Below, piece after piece: positions 23,597 to 33,475 of a stretch of DNA of 64,000 bases. Numbering within the stretch: the first letter of the stretch is position 1; each line of letters opens with the position of its first letter. Source of the stretch: an uncultured Bacteroidaceae bacterium (GTDB lineage: Bacteria; Bacteroidota; Bacteroidia; Bacteroidales; Bacteroidaceae); assembly GCA_905233765.1 (NCBI GenBank), contig CAJOCU010000006.1:1-64000 (forward strand), read 5' to 3'. The translations under genes and the position numbers were made by a program. Under the pieces are notes generated by a model. That model ran no database searches. It saw only the letters and a list, made by a program, of their open reading frames with translations, and was not told the DNA's origin.

Positions 23597-25354
23597 ATGG
23601 CAGAAAATATGAATCTTGAGGTTCAGGAAAAGAAAAGCTTGAATTTCATCGAACAGAAAGTGGAGAACGACCTTGCAGAGGGTAAGAATGGTGGACGGTT
23701 GCAGACTCGTTTCCCGCCTGAGCCCAATGGCTATCTGCATATTGGCCATGCCAAAGCTATAGCTCTTGACTTTGGACTCGCCAAGAAATACGGTGGACAA
23801 TGTAACTTGCGTTACGACGACACTAATCCACAGAAGGAGGACACCGAATATGTAGAAGCTATCGAGCGTGACATTCACTGGCTCGGTTTTGAATGGGCTA
23901 ACATCTACTACGCCTCTGACTATTTCCAGCAGCTATGGGACTTCGCAGTGTGGCTCATCAAGCAAGGACGTGCCTATGTGGATGAACAGAGTGCTGAGGA
24001 GATTGCCAAGCAGAAAGGTACAACCACAACACCGGGCATCAACAGCCCCTTCCGTGATCGCCCAATCGAAGAGAACCTGCGACTGTTTGAATATATGAAC
24101 AGTGGTGACTGCCAACCGGGTACTCTCGTGCTACGTGCAAAGATAGATATGACTCACCCCAACATGCATTTCCGTGATCCTCTTATCTATCGTGTGCTAA
24201 ATATTCCACATTGGCGCACCGGCTCGAAGTGGAATGCGTATCCGATGTATGATTTCACGCACGGACAAAGTGACTACCTTGAGGGTGTCACCCATTCGTG
24301 GTGCACGCTGGAGTTTGTGGAACACAGGCCCTTGTACGACCTCTTTGTCACATGGATGAAGGAGTGGCGTGGTGAAACGGATAATATCGAGGACAACCGT
24401 CCTCGACAGACAGAATTCAACAAACTGAACCTCAACTATACGCTGATGTCGAAACGCAATCTGCTGGCATTGGTTATGAACGGCTTTGTCAATGGCTGGG
24501 ATGACCCGCGTATGCCAACAATCTGTGCTTTCAGACGTCGTGGCTATTCTCCTGAGAGTATTGTGAAGTTTATCGATAAGATTGGTTACACCACTTACGA
24601 TGCGCTGAACGACTTTGCTCTTTTGGAGAGTGCCGTACGTGAGGACCTGAACCAGCGGGCGACTCGTGTCTCAGCTGTCGTGAATCCCGTGAAGCTGATA
24701 ATTACCAATTATCCTGAGGGATTGGTGGAGGAATTGGACGCTGTGAACAATCCTGAATGCCCAGAGGCTGGTTCACATACAATTGAATTCAGTCGCGAAC
24801 TGTGGATTGAACGTGATGACTTCCAGCCTGTAGCAGAAAAGAAATTCATGCGTTTGGCACCTGGAAAAGAGGTGAGGCTGAAGAATGCATATATCATTAA
24901 GTGTAATGAGGAAGGTAATCATCCCTTTGACGTGGATAAAGAGGGAAATGTGACAACCATTTATGCTACTTACGATCCAGAAACGCGCAGTGGACAGCCT
25001 GGCGCCGACCGCAAGATAAAAGGCAAAACACTCCATTGGCTGAGTTGCGATCACTGCTTGCCAGCAGAAGTTCGTATGTATGAGCGCTTATGGAATGTGG
25101 AGAACCCACGTGATGAATTGGCAAGACTTCAGAATGAAGGACTCTCGGCCATAGATGCGATGTCGCAGATGATGAATCCCGATTCACTTCATGTGCTTAC
25201 AAATTGCTATGTGGAGAAGTTTGTGAAGGATATGCCAGCATTGACATATTTACAATTCCAGCGCATCGGCTACTTCAATATTGACTTTGATTCCAAGCCC
25301 AATCATCTCGTTTTCAACAAAACTGTAGGACTGAAGGATAGTTTTAAAAAATAA
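23597..25354 (+). CDS. glnS: Glutaminyl-tRNA synthetase
   Basis: 585 residues. Class I synthetase that charges tRNA-Gln directly. HIGH motif in GYLHIGHAKAI (about residue 46), KMSKS-like LMSKRNL in the middle, and RFPPEPNGYLHIG as family signature. The catalytic core is followed by the two beta-barrel anticodon-binding domains. The stop TAA overlaps the ATG of the following TPR gene by one base, so the two are translationally linked. Confidence 0.95.
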   Translation: MAENMNLEVQEKKSLNFIEQKVENDLAEGKNGGRLQTRFPPEPNGYLHIGHAKAIALDFGLAKKYGGQCNLRYDDTNPQKEDTEYVEAIERDIHWLGFEWANIYYASDYFQQLWDFAVWLIKQGRAYVDEQSAEEIAKQKGTTTTPGINSPFRDRPIEENLRLFEYMNSGDCQPGTLVLRAKIDMTHPNMHFRDPLIYRVLNIPHWRTGSKWNAYPMYDFTHGQSDYLEGVTHSWCTLEFVEHRPLYDLFVTWMKEWRGETDNIEDNRPRQTEFNKLNLNYTLMSKRNLLALVMNGFVNGWDDPRMPTICAFRRRGYSPESIVKFIDKIGYTTYDALNDFALLESAVREDLNQRATRVSAVVNPVKLIITNYPEGLVEELDAVNNPECPEAGSHTIEFSRELWIERDDFQPVAEKKFMRLAPGKEVRLKNAYIIKCNEEGNHPFDVDKEGNVTTIYATYDPETRSGQPGADRKIKGKTLHWLSCDHCLPAEVRMYERLWNVENPRDELARLQNEGLSAIDAMSQMMNPDSLHVLTNCYVEKFVKDMPALTYLQFQRIGYFNIDFDSKPNHLVFNKTVGLKDSFKK

Positions 25355-26814
25355 TGCGTCTTGATGACGATCTGAAATACTTTGAGAGCGAGGAGTTCAA
25401 GGAAATCCTTGTGACTTACGAATCCGCCCAAGAGGCGGGTTCGCAGGTGTATATGGAGGCCGACGAACTTACCGATATTGCAGAGTATTATGCGATGGTT
25501 TGCCATGATGACGGGCGAGCAGATGAAGCCATCAGTCTTGCACTACAGCTACATCCTGATGCGGTGGATCCACAGGTCTTCAAAGCACGGCAGTATATGC
25601 TTTCTGGTGAAATAGGTTCTGCCGAGGAGCTATGTAACGCTATTGAGGATCAACAACATCGTGAGGTCTATTTCCTACGGGCAGAACTCCTTATCAGACA
25701 AGATTTTGTTAAACAAGCTGTTACGATGCTTCTAGAGGTGAAAGAGTCGATTAGTGAGGACTGCGACTATTTCCTTTACGATTCTGCATATATTTTTCTG
25801 GATTACCATTTGTATGAACAAGCATTGCTCTTTGCCAACCAGTTGGAGGAGTTTGCTCCTGATTGGTATAAGACATGGCAGATTATGGCGGATGTACACC
25901 TAGGCCTGGAGAACAATGAGGTGGCTTACAACTACATAGAGCGAATGCTCGACATAGACCCTTTTTCTACTGAAACATGGAACTGGAGCGCCGAGGCACT
26001 ATGTGGGAGCTCTAAATTTAATGAAGCCCTCAGTAGCACAGAGTATGCCTTGGCCATTGATCCCGAAAATGAACGCGCCTTACAACTAAAGGCGTGGATA
26101 CTAATACAGTTGGGTCATTTTACAGATGCACTGCTGCTTTACGAGAAGCTGATAGAGTTGTCACCAGATAACTCACAGAACTGGCTTTATGCATCATATT
26201 GTCTCTTGGATGCGAATCGCCTAGACGAGGCAATCCAGGCGGTGGAACGTGCTGAGACGCTAGCCGAAAACATGAGCGTAGAGCAGGCTGGCATCTATGA
26301 ACAGCACGCCCAGATTCTCAGCCGAAAGGGCGATGTTGAGGGTGCATTGACTTTTTTGGACAAAGCGCAGACGTACTTTGAAGCTGACGATGACTTACTG
26401 GACCTTGACATCTTACGAGCAAGAGTGGAAGCGGAGAACGGTCATCCCGACGTGGCGCTCGGCTACATACAACAAGCGTGCAACCATAACCAAGACAAAA
26501 ATTGGGAAATTTATCTTCAGGGTGCACAAATGTTCTTTGAGTGTGAATATTACGAGTTGGCAAAGGATATGTTCGCTGCGCTAGCTAATCATTCTGACTC
26601 TGAAGTACAGAAAGCCTCTAACTATGCATATATGGCCTACTGCTTTATGGCATTAGATGATGATACCAATGCTTTGAATTATATTGGACAGGCGGCCGCG
26701 GCCCCGGAAAAACTACGTGAACTCTTTTCCAATATATTTCCATACGTGCAGTCCAACGAATACTATGACTATTATTATTACCGTGTTTATGGGCAATGGC
26801 CAAATGCTGGGTGA
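25354..26814 (+). CDS. Tetratricopeptide-repeat protein
   Basis: 486 residues, acidic, no signal peptide. It consists almost wholly of helical hairpins with TPR spacing, for example ALSSTEYALAIDPENERAL and ALLLYEKLIELSPDNSQNWLY. I estimate about ten repeats. No catalytic motif. It starts inside the glnS stop codon (TAATG), so expression is coupled to glnS. A scaffold role is the family default. It converges on the DedA gene with six bases between stops and no visible terminator. Confidence 0.85.
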   Translation: MRLDDDLKYFESEEFKEILVTYESAQEAGSQVYMEADELTDIAEYYAMVCHDDGRADEAISLALQLHPDAVDPQVFKARQYMLSGEIGSAEELCNAIEDQQHREVYFLRAELLIRQDFVKQAVTMLLEVKESISEDCDYFLYDSAYIFLDYHLYEQALLFANQLEEFAPDWYKTWQIMADVHLGLENNEVAYNYIERMLDIDPFSTETWNWSAEALCGSSKFNEALSSTEYALAIDPENERALQLKAWILIQLGHFTDALLLYEKLIELSPDNSQNWLYASYCLLDANRLDEAIQAVERAETLAENMSVEQAGIYEQHAQILSRKGDVEGALTFLDKAQTYFEADDDLLDLDILRARVEAENGHPDVALGYIQQACNHNQDKNWEIYLQGAQMFFECEYYELAKDMFAALANHSDSEVQKASNYAYMAYCFMALDDDTNALNYIGQAAAAPEKLRELFSNIFPYVQSNEYYDYYYYRVYGQWPNAG

Positions 26815-26820
26815 TGCTGC

Positions 26821-27441
26821 TTATTTCTTTTTGCTGCCCTTGTAGATGAGGAATGCAATGAGTGCAAGGAAGAGGACAATCATTGCAATGCCAAGTTCAT
26901 GGCTGTATTCATTGACTTTATCCATAAGTTGATCCTCCGGGACCACGCTCTGTAGGCTATAGCCGATAGCTGCGAGTATGATGTTCCATAAACCTGCACC
27001 AAGAGTCGTGTAGAGGAAAAAGCAGGAGAGACGCATCTTAGCTAAGCCTGCGGGGATGGAAATGAGGTGGCGTATACCTGGAACAAGGCGTCCAATGAAG
27101 GTCCCAACAGCTCCGTGGGCGTTGAAGTATTGCTCGGTTTTCTGGATCTTCTCATCGTTGAGAAGGCATAAATGACCCAGTGTGCTGTTGGCAAAGGCAT
27201 AAATGATTGGACGACCTAAAAAGCGTGCTGCAACATAGTTGATTGTTGCTCCAATATTAGCTCCTAGGGTGGCAAAAAGGATAACAAGGAATACGTTGCC
27301 ATCTCCGGATGCGGCTCTGTAGGCGGCGGGAGGAACTACTAGCTCACTGGGGATGGGTATTACGGTGCTTTCCAAGGTCATGAGGAAAGTGATGGTCCAA
27401 TAGTTGAGATGTTCAAAGCACCAGGCTATAAATGAAGACAT
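26821..27441 (-). CDS. DedA family membrane protein
   Basis: 206 residues, the usual length. Family motifs: ESTVIPIPSELVVPPAAY with the conserved acidic and Pro residues, and FIGRLVPGIRHLISIPAGLAKM with the conserved Arg residues. Four to five membrane helices and a Lys-rich end. DedA/VTT proteins move lipids (undecaprenyl phosphate, PE) between membrane leaflets. It is the last gene of the minus-strand run, 30 bases after the GT2 gene. Confidence 0.92.
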   Translation of the reverse strand: MSSFIAWCFEHLNYWTITFLMTLESTVIPIPSELVVPPAAYRAASGDGNVFLVILFATLGANIGATINYVAARFLGRPIIYAFANSTLGHLCLLNDEKIQKTEQYFNAHGAVGTFIGRLVPGIRHLISIPAGLAKMRLSCFFLYTTLGAGLWNIILAAIGYSLQSVVPEDQLMDKVNEYSHELGIAMIVLFLALIAFLIYKGSKKK

Positions 27442-27471
27442 ATATGGTATAATAGAAATTTGAAAAATCTT

Positions 27472-28707
27472 CTAGATGAATTTCTTCCGGAAATTGTTCT
27501 GAGAAGTGAAACGGCGACTTATGCGTGCAGAGAGGTTCTGCAAAGGTAGCTGGAATTCTAAAAGAAGCAGTGAGAGGTAATAGCTGCGGCAACCTAGGGC
27601 ACGCGTTGTGGTGTTGAAGCTAATGAGCTTGGTGATGGTGTATATGATGATTAGGAGAAATAGAACAACAATGAGAATGATGATGGAGCGGGTCTCTATT
27701 GGCTCCATTTCCATGAATAAGAATGCACAACAGACAAACAGTGGCAGCACAAGGGCGAATGCCACAAGCCATGGCAGCAATTGGCGCCATGATTGCTCAA
27801 GGCGATAGAGGTGAGCGTGATGCTGGTGGCGGCGAGTCTCAGCGTAGAATAAGCGCTGCATAGCCCATGTCTGTTCAGAACTGACACGGTCTTGTATGAC
27901 CATTGCAGAAGGTGCTAATAGTAGGGCTGTGTTATAGGGGGTTGAGGTATGGTTCACAAGGAGTTCTTCTGCTCCTGCCTTCAAATCCTGTGCCTCAGCG
28001 AAGCCGCCATGTTCGAGGAAGTAGCTCTTCCGGAACGCTAAATTACACGCATCTGCGCGAACGGCTGCATGTCCGTTGAGCACATGCTGTGCAGTGGCCA
28101 TAGTGTTCCATAGACGATAGAAGCCTGTTTTATAGTCTAACCAAGAGGAACGCTGTTCGTCGTACCGCGCCATTCCGAGTACCATCTCGGGGGAAGCGAG
28201 TAGTGTACTCTGAATAAAATGCTTGGGCGCGGAAATGGCCTCGCCGATGCGTGAAAGCCATAACGATGAGATGGGCTCGCAGTCGGGGTGCGTGATGACT
28301 ACCCATTCATTCGCGGCAGAGCGGAATCCCAATGTCAGTGCCAGACGTGCTATGCTAATGTCTCGAGCCGATGCCGGCGTATGGGTGTGGCGCAAGTTGG
28401 CATACTGTAGTTCTAAGCGCTCCAGCACAGACTTGGTCTCATCGGTGGAAGCCATATCGATGACGATGACCTCAAAACGGTCGTAATCTTGATTGAGGAT
28501 AACTGGGAGGTGGCGACGTAATGCAGGTGCCTGATTGTGTGCAGCGATGATGATAGAAAGCGGTGGCAAATCAGACTCCGTGCCTGTCTTTTTCTTGTCG
28601 AGTCGCAAGAGAAGGCGCCCTAGTCGACCATATTGATAGGCGGATATGATTGCCATCGGCCAAACAATCAAGGCTACGAGTAGAACTACTTTAAAAAGGA
28701 GTAACAT
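27472..28707 (-). CDS. Membrane-bound family 2 glycosyltransferase
   Basis: 411 residues. One membrane helix at about 1-24, then a GT-A domain beginning PPLSIIIAAHNQ with VIVIDMASTDET (first Asp cluster) and VVITHPDCEP in the position of the DxD-like site. Two more helices near 310-365 follow. The sugar donor and acceptor are unknown. The start is 13 bases past the lysA stop and DedA follows after 30 bases, which points to an envelope role for this end of the run (inference). Confidence 0.85.
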   Translation of the reverse strand: MLLLFKVVLLVALIVWPMAIISAYQYGRLGRLLLRLDKKKTGTESDLPPLSIIIAAHNQAPALRRHLPVILNQDYDRFEVIVIDMASTDETKSVLERLELQYANLRHTHTPASARDISIARLALTLGFRSAANEWVVITHPDCEPISSLWLSRIGEAISAPKHFIQSTLLASPEMVLGMARYDEQRSSWLDYKTGFYRLWNTMATAQHVLNGHAAVRADACNLAFRKSYFLEHGGFAEAQDLKAGAEELLVNHTSTPYNTALLLAPSAMVIQDRVSSEQTWAMQRLFYAETRRHQHHAHLYRLEQSWRQLLPWLVAFALVLPLFVCCAFLFMEMEPIETRSIIILIVVLFLLIIIYTITKLISFNTTTRALGCRSYYLSLLLLEFQLPLQNLSARISRRFTSQNNFRKKFI

Positions 28708-28720
28708 CTGTCTGTAAACT

Positions 28721-29878
28721 TTATACTACAACTCCTTGTGGCAAGGCGCGACAGTTATAGCATGAAGCCATTGTTTCGCCATAGGCTCCGGCAGAGCGGA
28801 TGGCGATGAGGTCGGCGCGATGGGTGAGGGGCAACTCAAGGTTCTTGGCAAAGACATCGGAGGACTCACAGATGGGACCTACGACATCATAGACGGCAGT
28901 CTCGGAGGCAGTGGTTGTTAGATTCTCGATGTGGTGGTGTGCGCCGTAGAGGGCTGGACGTATCAGATCCGTGAAGCCGGCATCCACGATGACGAACTGC
29001 TTCTGCTTGCCATGCTTCACGTAGAGCACGCGGGTGAGCAGTGAACCCATCTGTCCCACGACAGCGCGTCCGAGTTCAAAGTGAACCTGTTGGCCCTCAC
29101 GCAGTTGAAGGCCCTGCTTGAAGGCATCGAAATAGGCGCGGAAGTCGGGGATAGGGTGGGCATCGGGCGTGTCGTAGTCGATGCCGAGGCCGCCACCAAC
29201 GTTGATGTTGGGCGCGTAGATGCCTTCACGATCAAGCACTTCCTGCAGCTCGTTGACACGGACGCAGAGGGCTTTGAAGTCGTCCATCACCAACAACTGT
29301 GAGCCGATGTGGAAGTGGAGGCCCGTGAATTCCACAAGCGGCATGGTTGCTGCAAGACGGATGACGCGCACCATATCCTCCATGTCGATGCCGAACTTGT
29401 TCTCGGCCTTACCCGTTGTGATGTGGGCATGTGTGTGAGCGCCAACGTTGGGGTTGATGCGGAAACTCACGCGCGCGCGAATATTTAAAGAGGTGGCCAG
29501 CTCGTTGATAACCTGCAGTTCCTCGATGCTCTCCACGTTGAACATGCCGATGCCGTGCTTGAGTGCCAGTTTGATTTCCCAATCCGCCTTACCCACGCCA
29601 GCAAAGACGATCTCCTTAGCGGGAAAGTCCGCTTGCAGGGCGGCTTCAATCTCGCCACCGCTGACGCAGTCGGCACCCAGACCTGCGGCAGCTATCTGAC
29701 GTAGGATGGCGGGGTGTGCGTTGGCTTTGATGGCATAGTGGACGTGGTAGTTGGCGCAGCCGGTAGTCTCAGCGCTGATGGCCTTGAGTGTGGCGGCGAG
29801 GAGCTGCGTGTCATAGAGGTAACACGGCGTCTGCAGGTCCTGGAGTTGCGTTGGATCAATGTTCATGGTTCGCGTCAT
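28721..29878 (-). CDS. lysA: Diaminopimelate decarboxylase
   Basis: 385 residues. Last step of lysine synthesis: meso-DAP to lysine plus CO2, PLP-dependent. Alanine-racemase-like barrel with the PLP lysine Lys51 in HYAIKANAHP, then RINPNVGAHTH, GLHFHIGSQ, NVGGGLGIDY and the C-terminal GPICESSDVF with the substrate-binding Cys, followed by AGAYGETMASCYN. The ATG at 29878 overlaps the lysC stop (ATGA), giving coupling with aspartokinase of the same pathway; ATG 29866 is an alternative start. Confidence 0.95.
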   Translation of the reverse strand: MTRTMNIDPTQLQDLQTPCYLYDTQLLAATLKAISAETTGCANYHVHYAIKANAHPAILRQIAAAGLGADCVSGGEIEAALQADFPAKEIVFAGVGKADWEIKLALKHGIGMFNVESIEELQVINELATSLNIRARVSFRINPNVGAHTHAHITTGKAENKFGIDMEDMVRVIRLAATMPLVEFTGLHFHIGSQLLVMDDFKALCVRVNELQEVLDREGIYAPNINVGGGLGIDYDTPDAHPIPDFRAYFDAFKQGLQLREGQQVHFELGRAVVGQMGSLLTRVLYVKHGKQKQFVIVDAGFTDLIRPALYGAHHHIENLTTTASETAVYDVVGPICESSDVFAKNLELPLTHRADLIAIRSAGAYGETMASCYNCRALPQGVVV

Positions 29879-31218
29879 ACATTGCGACGGACATGTCCGT
29901 CGTATTTGAAGAGAGTCTGCTGCAATGCCTGAAGGGTGCGCTGCTTGTCGCTTTGTGCGACGACGAACGAGATGTTGTGAGCCGAACCACCATAGCTGAT
30001 CATGCGCACGGGAATCTGCTTGAGGGCGTCCATCGTGAGAGTTTCGAAGCCAATGTTCTGACTGGTGAGGTCACCCACGACACATACGATGCACATGTCC
30101 TTATCGACGGTGACGGTGCCGTACTTTTTCAGCTCATCGACAATGGCGCTCAGGTGTGACTGGTTGTCGATGGTCACGCTGACGCCCACTTCGGAGGTGG
30201 CAATCATGTCGATGCTTGTCTTGTAGGTCTCGAAGATCTCGAACACCTTACGCAGGAAACCATGAGCCAGCAGCATTCGTGAACTCTGGATGCCGATGCA
30301 GATGATGTTGTCCTTGGCTGCGACAGCCTTGATGGTACCACGGTGCATCTGGTTGTTGATGATGGTGCCAGGAGCTTGTGGGTCCATTGTGTTAAGCAGT
30401 CGCACAGGAACACCGGAGAACTTGGCAGGCTGGATGCACGTGGGGTGCAGAATCTTGGCTCCGAAGTAAGCTAGCTCAGCGGCCTCCTCGAAGTAGAGTT
30501 GGCGCACAGGCTCGGTGCCTTCCACGAAGCGCGGGTCGTTGTTGTGCATTCCATCGATGTCGGTCCAAATTTGAATCTCTTCGGCTTCGATGGCAGCGCC
30601 AATCAGGCAGGCGGTATAGTCAGAGCCACCACGAAGCAGGTTGTCAATCTCGCCGTAGGCATTGCGGCAGATGAAGCCCTGCGTGATGTAAATCTCATAG
30701 CCCGGGTTGACTTCCAGCTGCTCAACGGCTTTCTCGCGGATGTAGTTGAAGTCCGGCTCGGCATTCTTGTCTGTACGAATCATGTCGAGGGCTGAGAGCA
30801 ACACGGCGTTGACACCCTGTTCGAGCAGGTAGTTGGTGACCATGTTCGTAGAGATAATTTCGCCCTGTGCCAAGATTACCTTCTCCTCGAACGACGTGAA
30901 CAACGTTTTGCTGAAGGAACGCAGGTAGCTGAACTCCTCACGCAGGAACTTGGCCGTCTTCTCGCGCCATTCGTTGGTGGTGTATAGCTCTTGGATATGC
31001 TCCATGTATTTTCGTTCCAGACGGTTGATAACGTCGTGGGCTCCTTCGGGGTTCTTCTTGTAGAGATAGTCGGCAATCTCCACGAGGGTGTTCGTGGTAC
31101 CGCTCATGGCCGAGAGGACAACAATCTTTGGCTCACCGTCGGAGGTGATGAGCTGCGACACTTCTTTCATGCGTTGGGCACTGCCTACGCTGGTGCCGCC
31201 GAATTTCATGACTTTCAT
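29875..31218 (-). CDS. lysC: Aspartate kinase, monofunctional
   Basis: 447 residues from ATG 31218 (MKVMKFGGTSVG, the family N-terminus). Phosphorylates aspartate, the first step to lysine, threonine and methionine. Kinase core: KFGGTSVGSAQRM, LRGGSDYTACLIGAA, WTDIDGMHNNDPRFV. Two C-terminal ACT domains (MIATSEVGVSVTID; VGDLTSQNIG) are the usual site of lysine inhibition. No homoserine dehydrogenase domain is fused. It overlaps lysA by four bases and lies 23 bases after ftsE. Confidence 0.95.
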   Translation of the reverse strand: MKVMKFGGTSVGSAQRMKEVSQLITSDGEPKIVVLSAMSGTTNTLVEIADYLYKKNPEGAHDVINRLERKYMEHIQELYTTNEWREKTAKFLREEFSYLRSFSKTLFTSFEEKVILAQGEIISTNMVTNYLLEQGVNAVLLSALDMIRTDKNAEPDFNYIREKAVEQLEVNPGYEIYITQGFICRNAYGEIDNLLRGGSDYTACLIGAAIEAEEIQIWTDIDGMHNNDPRFVEGTEPVRQLYFEEAAELAYFGAKILHPTCIQPAKFSGVPVRLLNTMDPQAPGTIINNQMHRGTIKAVAAKDNIICIGIQSSRMLLAHGFLRKVFEIFETYKTSIDMIATSEVGVSVTIDNQSHLSAIVDELKKYGTVTVDKDMCIVCVVGDLTSQNIGFETLTMDALKQIPVRMISYGGSAHNISFVVAQSDKQRTLQALQQTLFKYDGHVRRNV

Positions 31219-31241
31219 GTTGTAGTATGTGTGTTTAATGA

Positions 31242-31994
31242 TTATTCTTCTGGATTGGATGTGGCAACGGTTGCTACAGGGATGTCGGCCTCTTCGGTAT
31301 ATCCAACAACCACGGGAGCGTCGGGTATCTGGTTTAGTCGGTGGTTCTTGCACTCATAGACAGTTCCAGGGAATTGGTTGATAAGCGCATCGTTATGAGT
31401 TGCCATGATGACGGCTGTTCCCTGTTGCGAGAGCTCATGAAGGAGTTGTACTGTGCGGATGCCAGACTCAGCGTCTTGATTGCCTGTAGCTTCATCGGCG
31501 AGGATGAGACGAGGAGAGTTTAGTATGGCGCGCGCGATGCAGATACGTTGCTGCTCGCCGCCCGACAACTCGTGGGGCATCGCCTCGAGTCTGTCTGCTA
31601 GTCCCACGATATTTAGGACCTCGCTGATGCGATTTGCACGATCGGAACGGGTTTCCCACCCCGTGGCGCGAAGCACGAAGTCCAGGTTCTCGCGAACATT
31701 GCGGTCGGGTAGCAGACGGAAGTCCTGGAACACGATGCCCAGCTGCTTGCGCAAGGCTGGAATCTGACGACGCTTGATGCTGCACATGTCACGTCCCAAC
31801 ACCTCGGCTTCACCTGTTAGGATGTCCAATTCGCCATATATGCTCTTCAAGAGTGATGTCTTGCCACTGCCCACGAGGCCCGTGAGATATACGAATTCAC
31901 CAGCGTGAACCTGGAAGTTCACATTATAGAGAATGACATTGTCATCACGCTGGATGTCAACATCCTTGTAGTTGATGATTAGTGCTTCTTCCAT
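31242..31994 (-). CDS. ftsE: FtsE-like cell-division ABC ATPase
   Basis: 250 residues. Walker A GLVGSGKTS, Q-loop VFQDFRLLPDRNVREN (the FtsE-specific RLLPDR-type sequence), signature LSGGEQQR, Walker B LILADEATGNQD, and a switch His in MATHND. With FtsX it controls peptidoglycan hydrolases at the septum. A tail of about 30 residues beyond the usual end is present. ftsX is not adjacent. It overlaps the end of hisIE by 16 bases and precedes lysC by 23. Confidence 0.9.
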   Translation of the reverse strand: MEEALIINYKDVDIQRDDNVILYNVNFQVHAGEFVYLTGLVGSGKTSLLKSIYGELDILTGEAEVLGRDMCSIKRRQIPALRKQLGIVFQDFRLLPDRNVRENLDFVLRATGWETRSDRANRISEVLNIVGLADRLEAMPHELSGGEQQRICIARAILNSPRLILADEATGNQDAESGIRTVQLLHELSQQGTAVIMATHNDALINQFPGTVYECKNHRLNQIPDAPVVVGYTEEADIPVATVATSNPEE

Positions 31995-32620
31995 CCGGGT
32001 TGATGTCTTTCTTGCAATTCTTTTGCCATCTGCTCGATGCGCAATCCTTTTGAGGTGAGCAGTACGATGAGGTGGTAGAGCATATCGGAACCTTCGTAGA
32101 TCATACGCTCATCGGTTCCGTTGCAGGCTTCAATGACCAACTCCAAGGCTTCTTCGCCCACTTTCTGTGCCATCCGGTTCAGTCCGTCCTTGAACAGGGA
32201 GGTAGTGTAGCTGCCCTTAGGCATCTCTTCGTGGCGCTTCTCGATGAAGTCCTGGAGATCGGAGAGGAAGAGAAGGGGGTTGTCGTTCCCAGCGGCGGAA
32301 TTGACGGGCGCGCTATTCGTCTCGCCCCAACATGTGTCAGTACCAGTGTGGCACGTGTGGCCGTCGGGGTGAGCCTTTACGAGCAGTGTATCGTTGTCAC
32401 AATCTACTTTGATATCCAAGAGGTGCAGGAAGTTGCCGCTTGTTTCGCCTTTCGTCCAAAGGCAGTTGCGGCTGCGACTCCAGAAGGTCACCTTCTTAGT
32501 CTCGAGTGTCTTCTTCAGCGCCTCTTCGTTCATATAGCCGAGCATCAGCACTTGACGCGTGTCGGCATCTTGGATAATGGCAGGTACGAGCCCACCGCAT
32601 TTCTCAAAATCTATTTTCAT
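31979..32620 (-). CDS. hisIE: Bifunctional phosphoribosyl-AMP cyclohydrolase / phosphoribosyl-ATP pyrophosphatase
   Basis: 213 residues. Histidine steps 2 and 3. The N-terminal cyclohydrolase ([45 protein letters not shown] with the metal-binding residues) is fused to a C-terminal MazG-like pyrophosphatase (YTTSLF...[23 protein letters not shown]). Starts in the hisF stop (ATGA). Confidence 0.95.
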   Translation of the reverse strand: MKIDFEKCGGLVPAIIQDADTRQVLMLGYMNEEALKKTLETKKVTFWSRSRNCLWTKGETSGNFLHLLDIKVDCDNDTLLVKAHPDGHTCHTGTDTCWGETNSAPVNSAAGNDNPLLFLSDLQDFIEKRHEEMPKGSYTTSLFKDGLNRMAQKVGEEALELVIEACNGTDERMIYEGSDMLYHLIVLLTSKGLRIEQMAKELQERHQPGWKKH

Positions 32621-33375
32621 AATCTTACGTTAACTCCTTCAGATTGTAGGTATTTCTTGAGTGCGTGTATCTTAATCTCTCCAAAGTGAAAGACGGAGGC
32701 GGCGAGGGCCGCATCGGAGTGTCCTTCGAGGAATGTGTCGCGGAAATGCTCCTTCGCGCCGGCGCCACCTGAAGCGATGATGGGGATGGAGAGGCTGTCG
32801 GAGAGTTGGCGAAGGGCTTCGTTGGCAAAACCTGTTTTCACGCCATCGTGGTTCATGCTGGTAAACAGAATCTCGCCAGCACCACGCTCTTGTGCCTCGT
32901 GGGCCCAATCGAAGAGCGAGTGCTCTGTGGGGATGCGACCACCATTGAGGTAGCACATCCATTTTCCTTGTTCGTCCTGACGCGCGTCAATGGCTACGAC
33001 GCAGACTTGTGAACCAAAGTGGCTCGTGATTTCGTCAATCAAGGCCGGATTCCGCAGGGCGGCGCTGTTGACGCTCACTTTGTCTGCGCCTGCATTCAGG
33101 AGACGATCCACGTCCTTCAGCTCAGCGATTCCACCACCTACTGTAAAGGGGATATTCACTGTAGCGGCCACGCGCGTCACCATGCCCGCAAATGTCTTGC
33201 GGCCTTCGTGTGAGGCTGTGATGTCGAGGAAAACCAACTCGTCAGCGCCCTGTTCGCAATAGAACTTACCCAGTTCCACAGGGTCGCCAGCCTGACGCAG
33301 GTTCACAAAGTTCGTGCCCTTGACGGTCTGGCCGTCTTTGACATCTAAGCATGGTATGATGCGTTTGGCAAGCAC
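32617..33375 (-). CDS. hisF: Imidazole glycerol phosphate synthase, cyclase subunit
   Basis: 252 residues. Cyclase half of IGP synthase, partner of HisH, which lies two genes upstream. TIM barrel with [15 protein letters not shown] (catalytic Asp11), [13 protein letters not shown] [12 protein letters not shown], the second catalytic Asp in VVAIDARQ, and [12 protein letters not shown]. Four-base overlap with hisIE. A 95-base gap of heptad-like sequence separates it from hisA. Confidence 0.96.
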   Translation of the reverse strand: MLAKRIIPCLDVKDGQTVKGTNFVNLRQAGDPVELGKFYCEQGADELVFLDITASHEGRKTFAGMVTRVAATVNIPFTVGGGIAELKDVDRLLNAGADKVSVNSAALRNPALIDEITSHFGSQVCVVAIDARQDEQGKWMCYLNGGRIPTEHSLFDWAHEAQERGAGEILFTSMNHDGVKTGFANEALRQLSDSLSIPIIASGGAGAKEHFRDTFLEGHSDAALAASVFHFGEIKIHALKKYLQSEGVNVRL

Positions 33376-33379
33376 TATT

Positions 33380-33475
33380 GTTTGAGTTCTAAGGTGTTTA
33401 AGAGTTTAATGAGTTCAAGAGTTCAGGAAAACTTTTATTTTTGACTTTTCGCTTTTTCATTTTTCTCGCTTCAAT
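33380..33475. repeat. Low-complexity heptad-like spacer between hisF and hisA
   Basis: The gap is made of repeated short words (GTTTAAGA, GTTTAATGA, GTTCAAGA, then TTTTxxT words with 7-base spacing). No promoter box or terminator is visible in it. Confidence 0.6.
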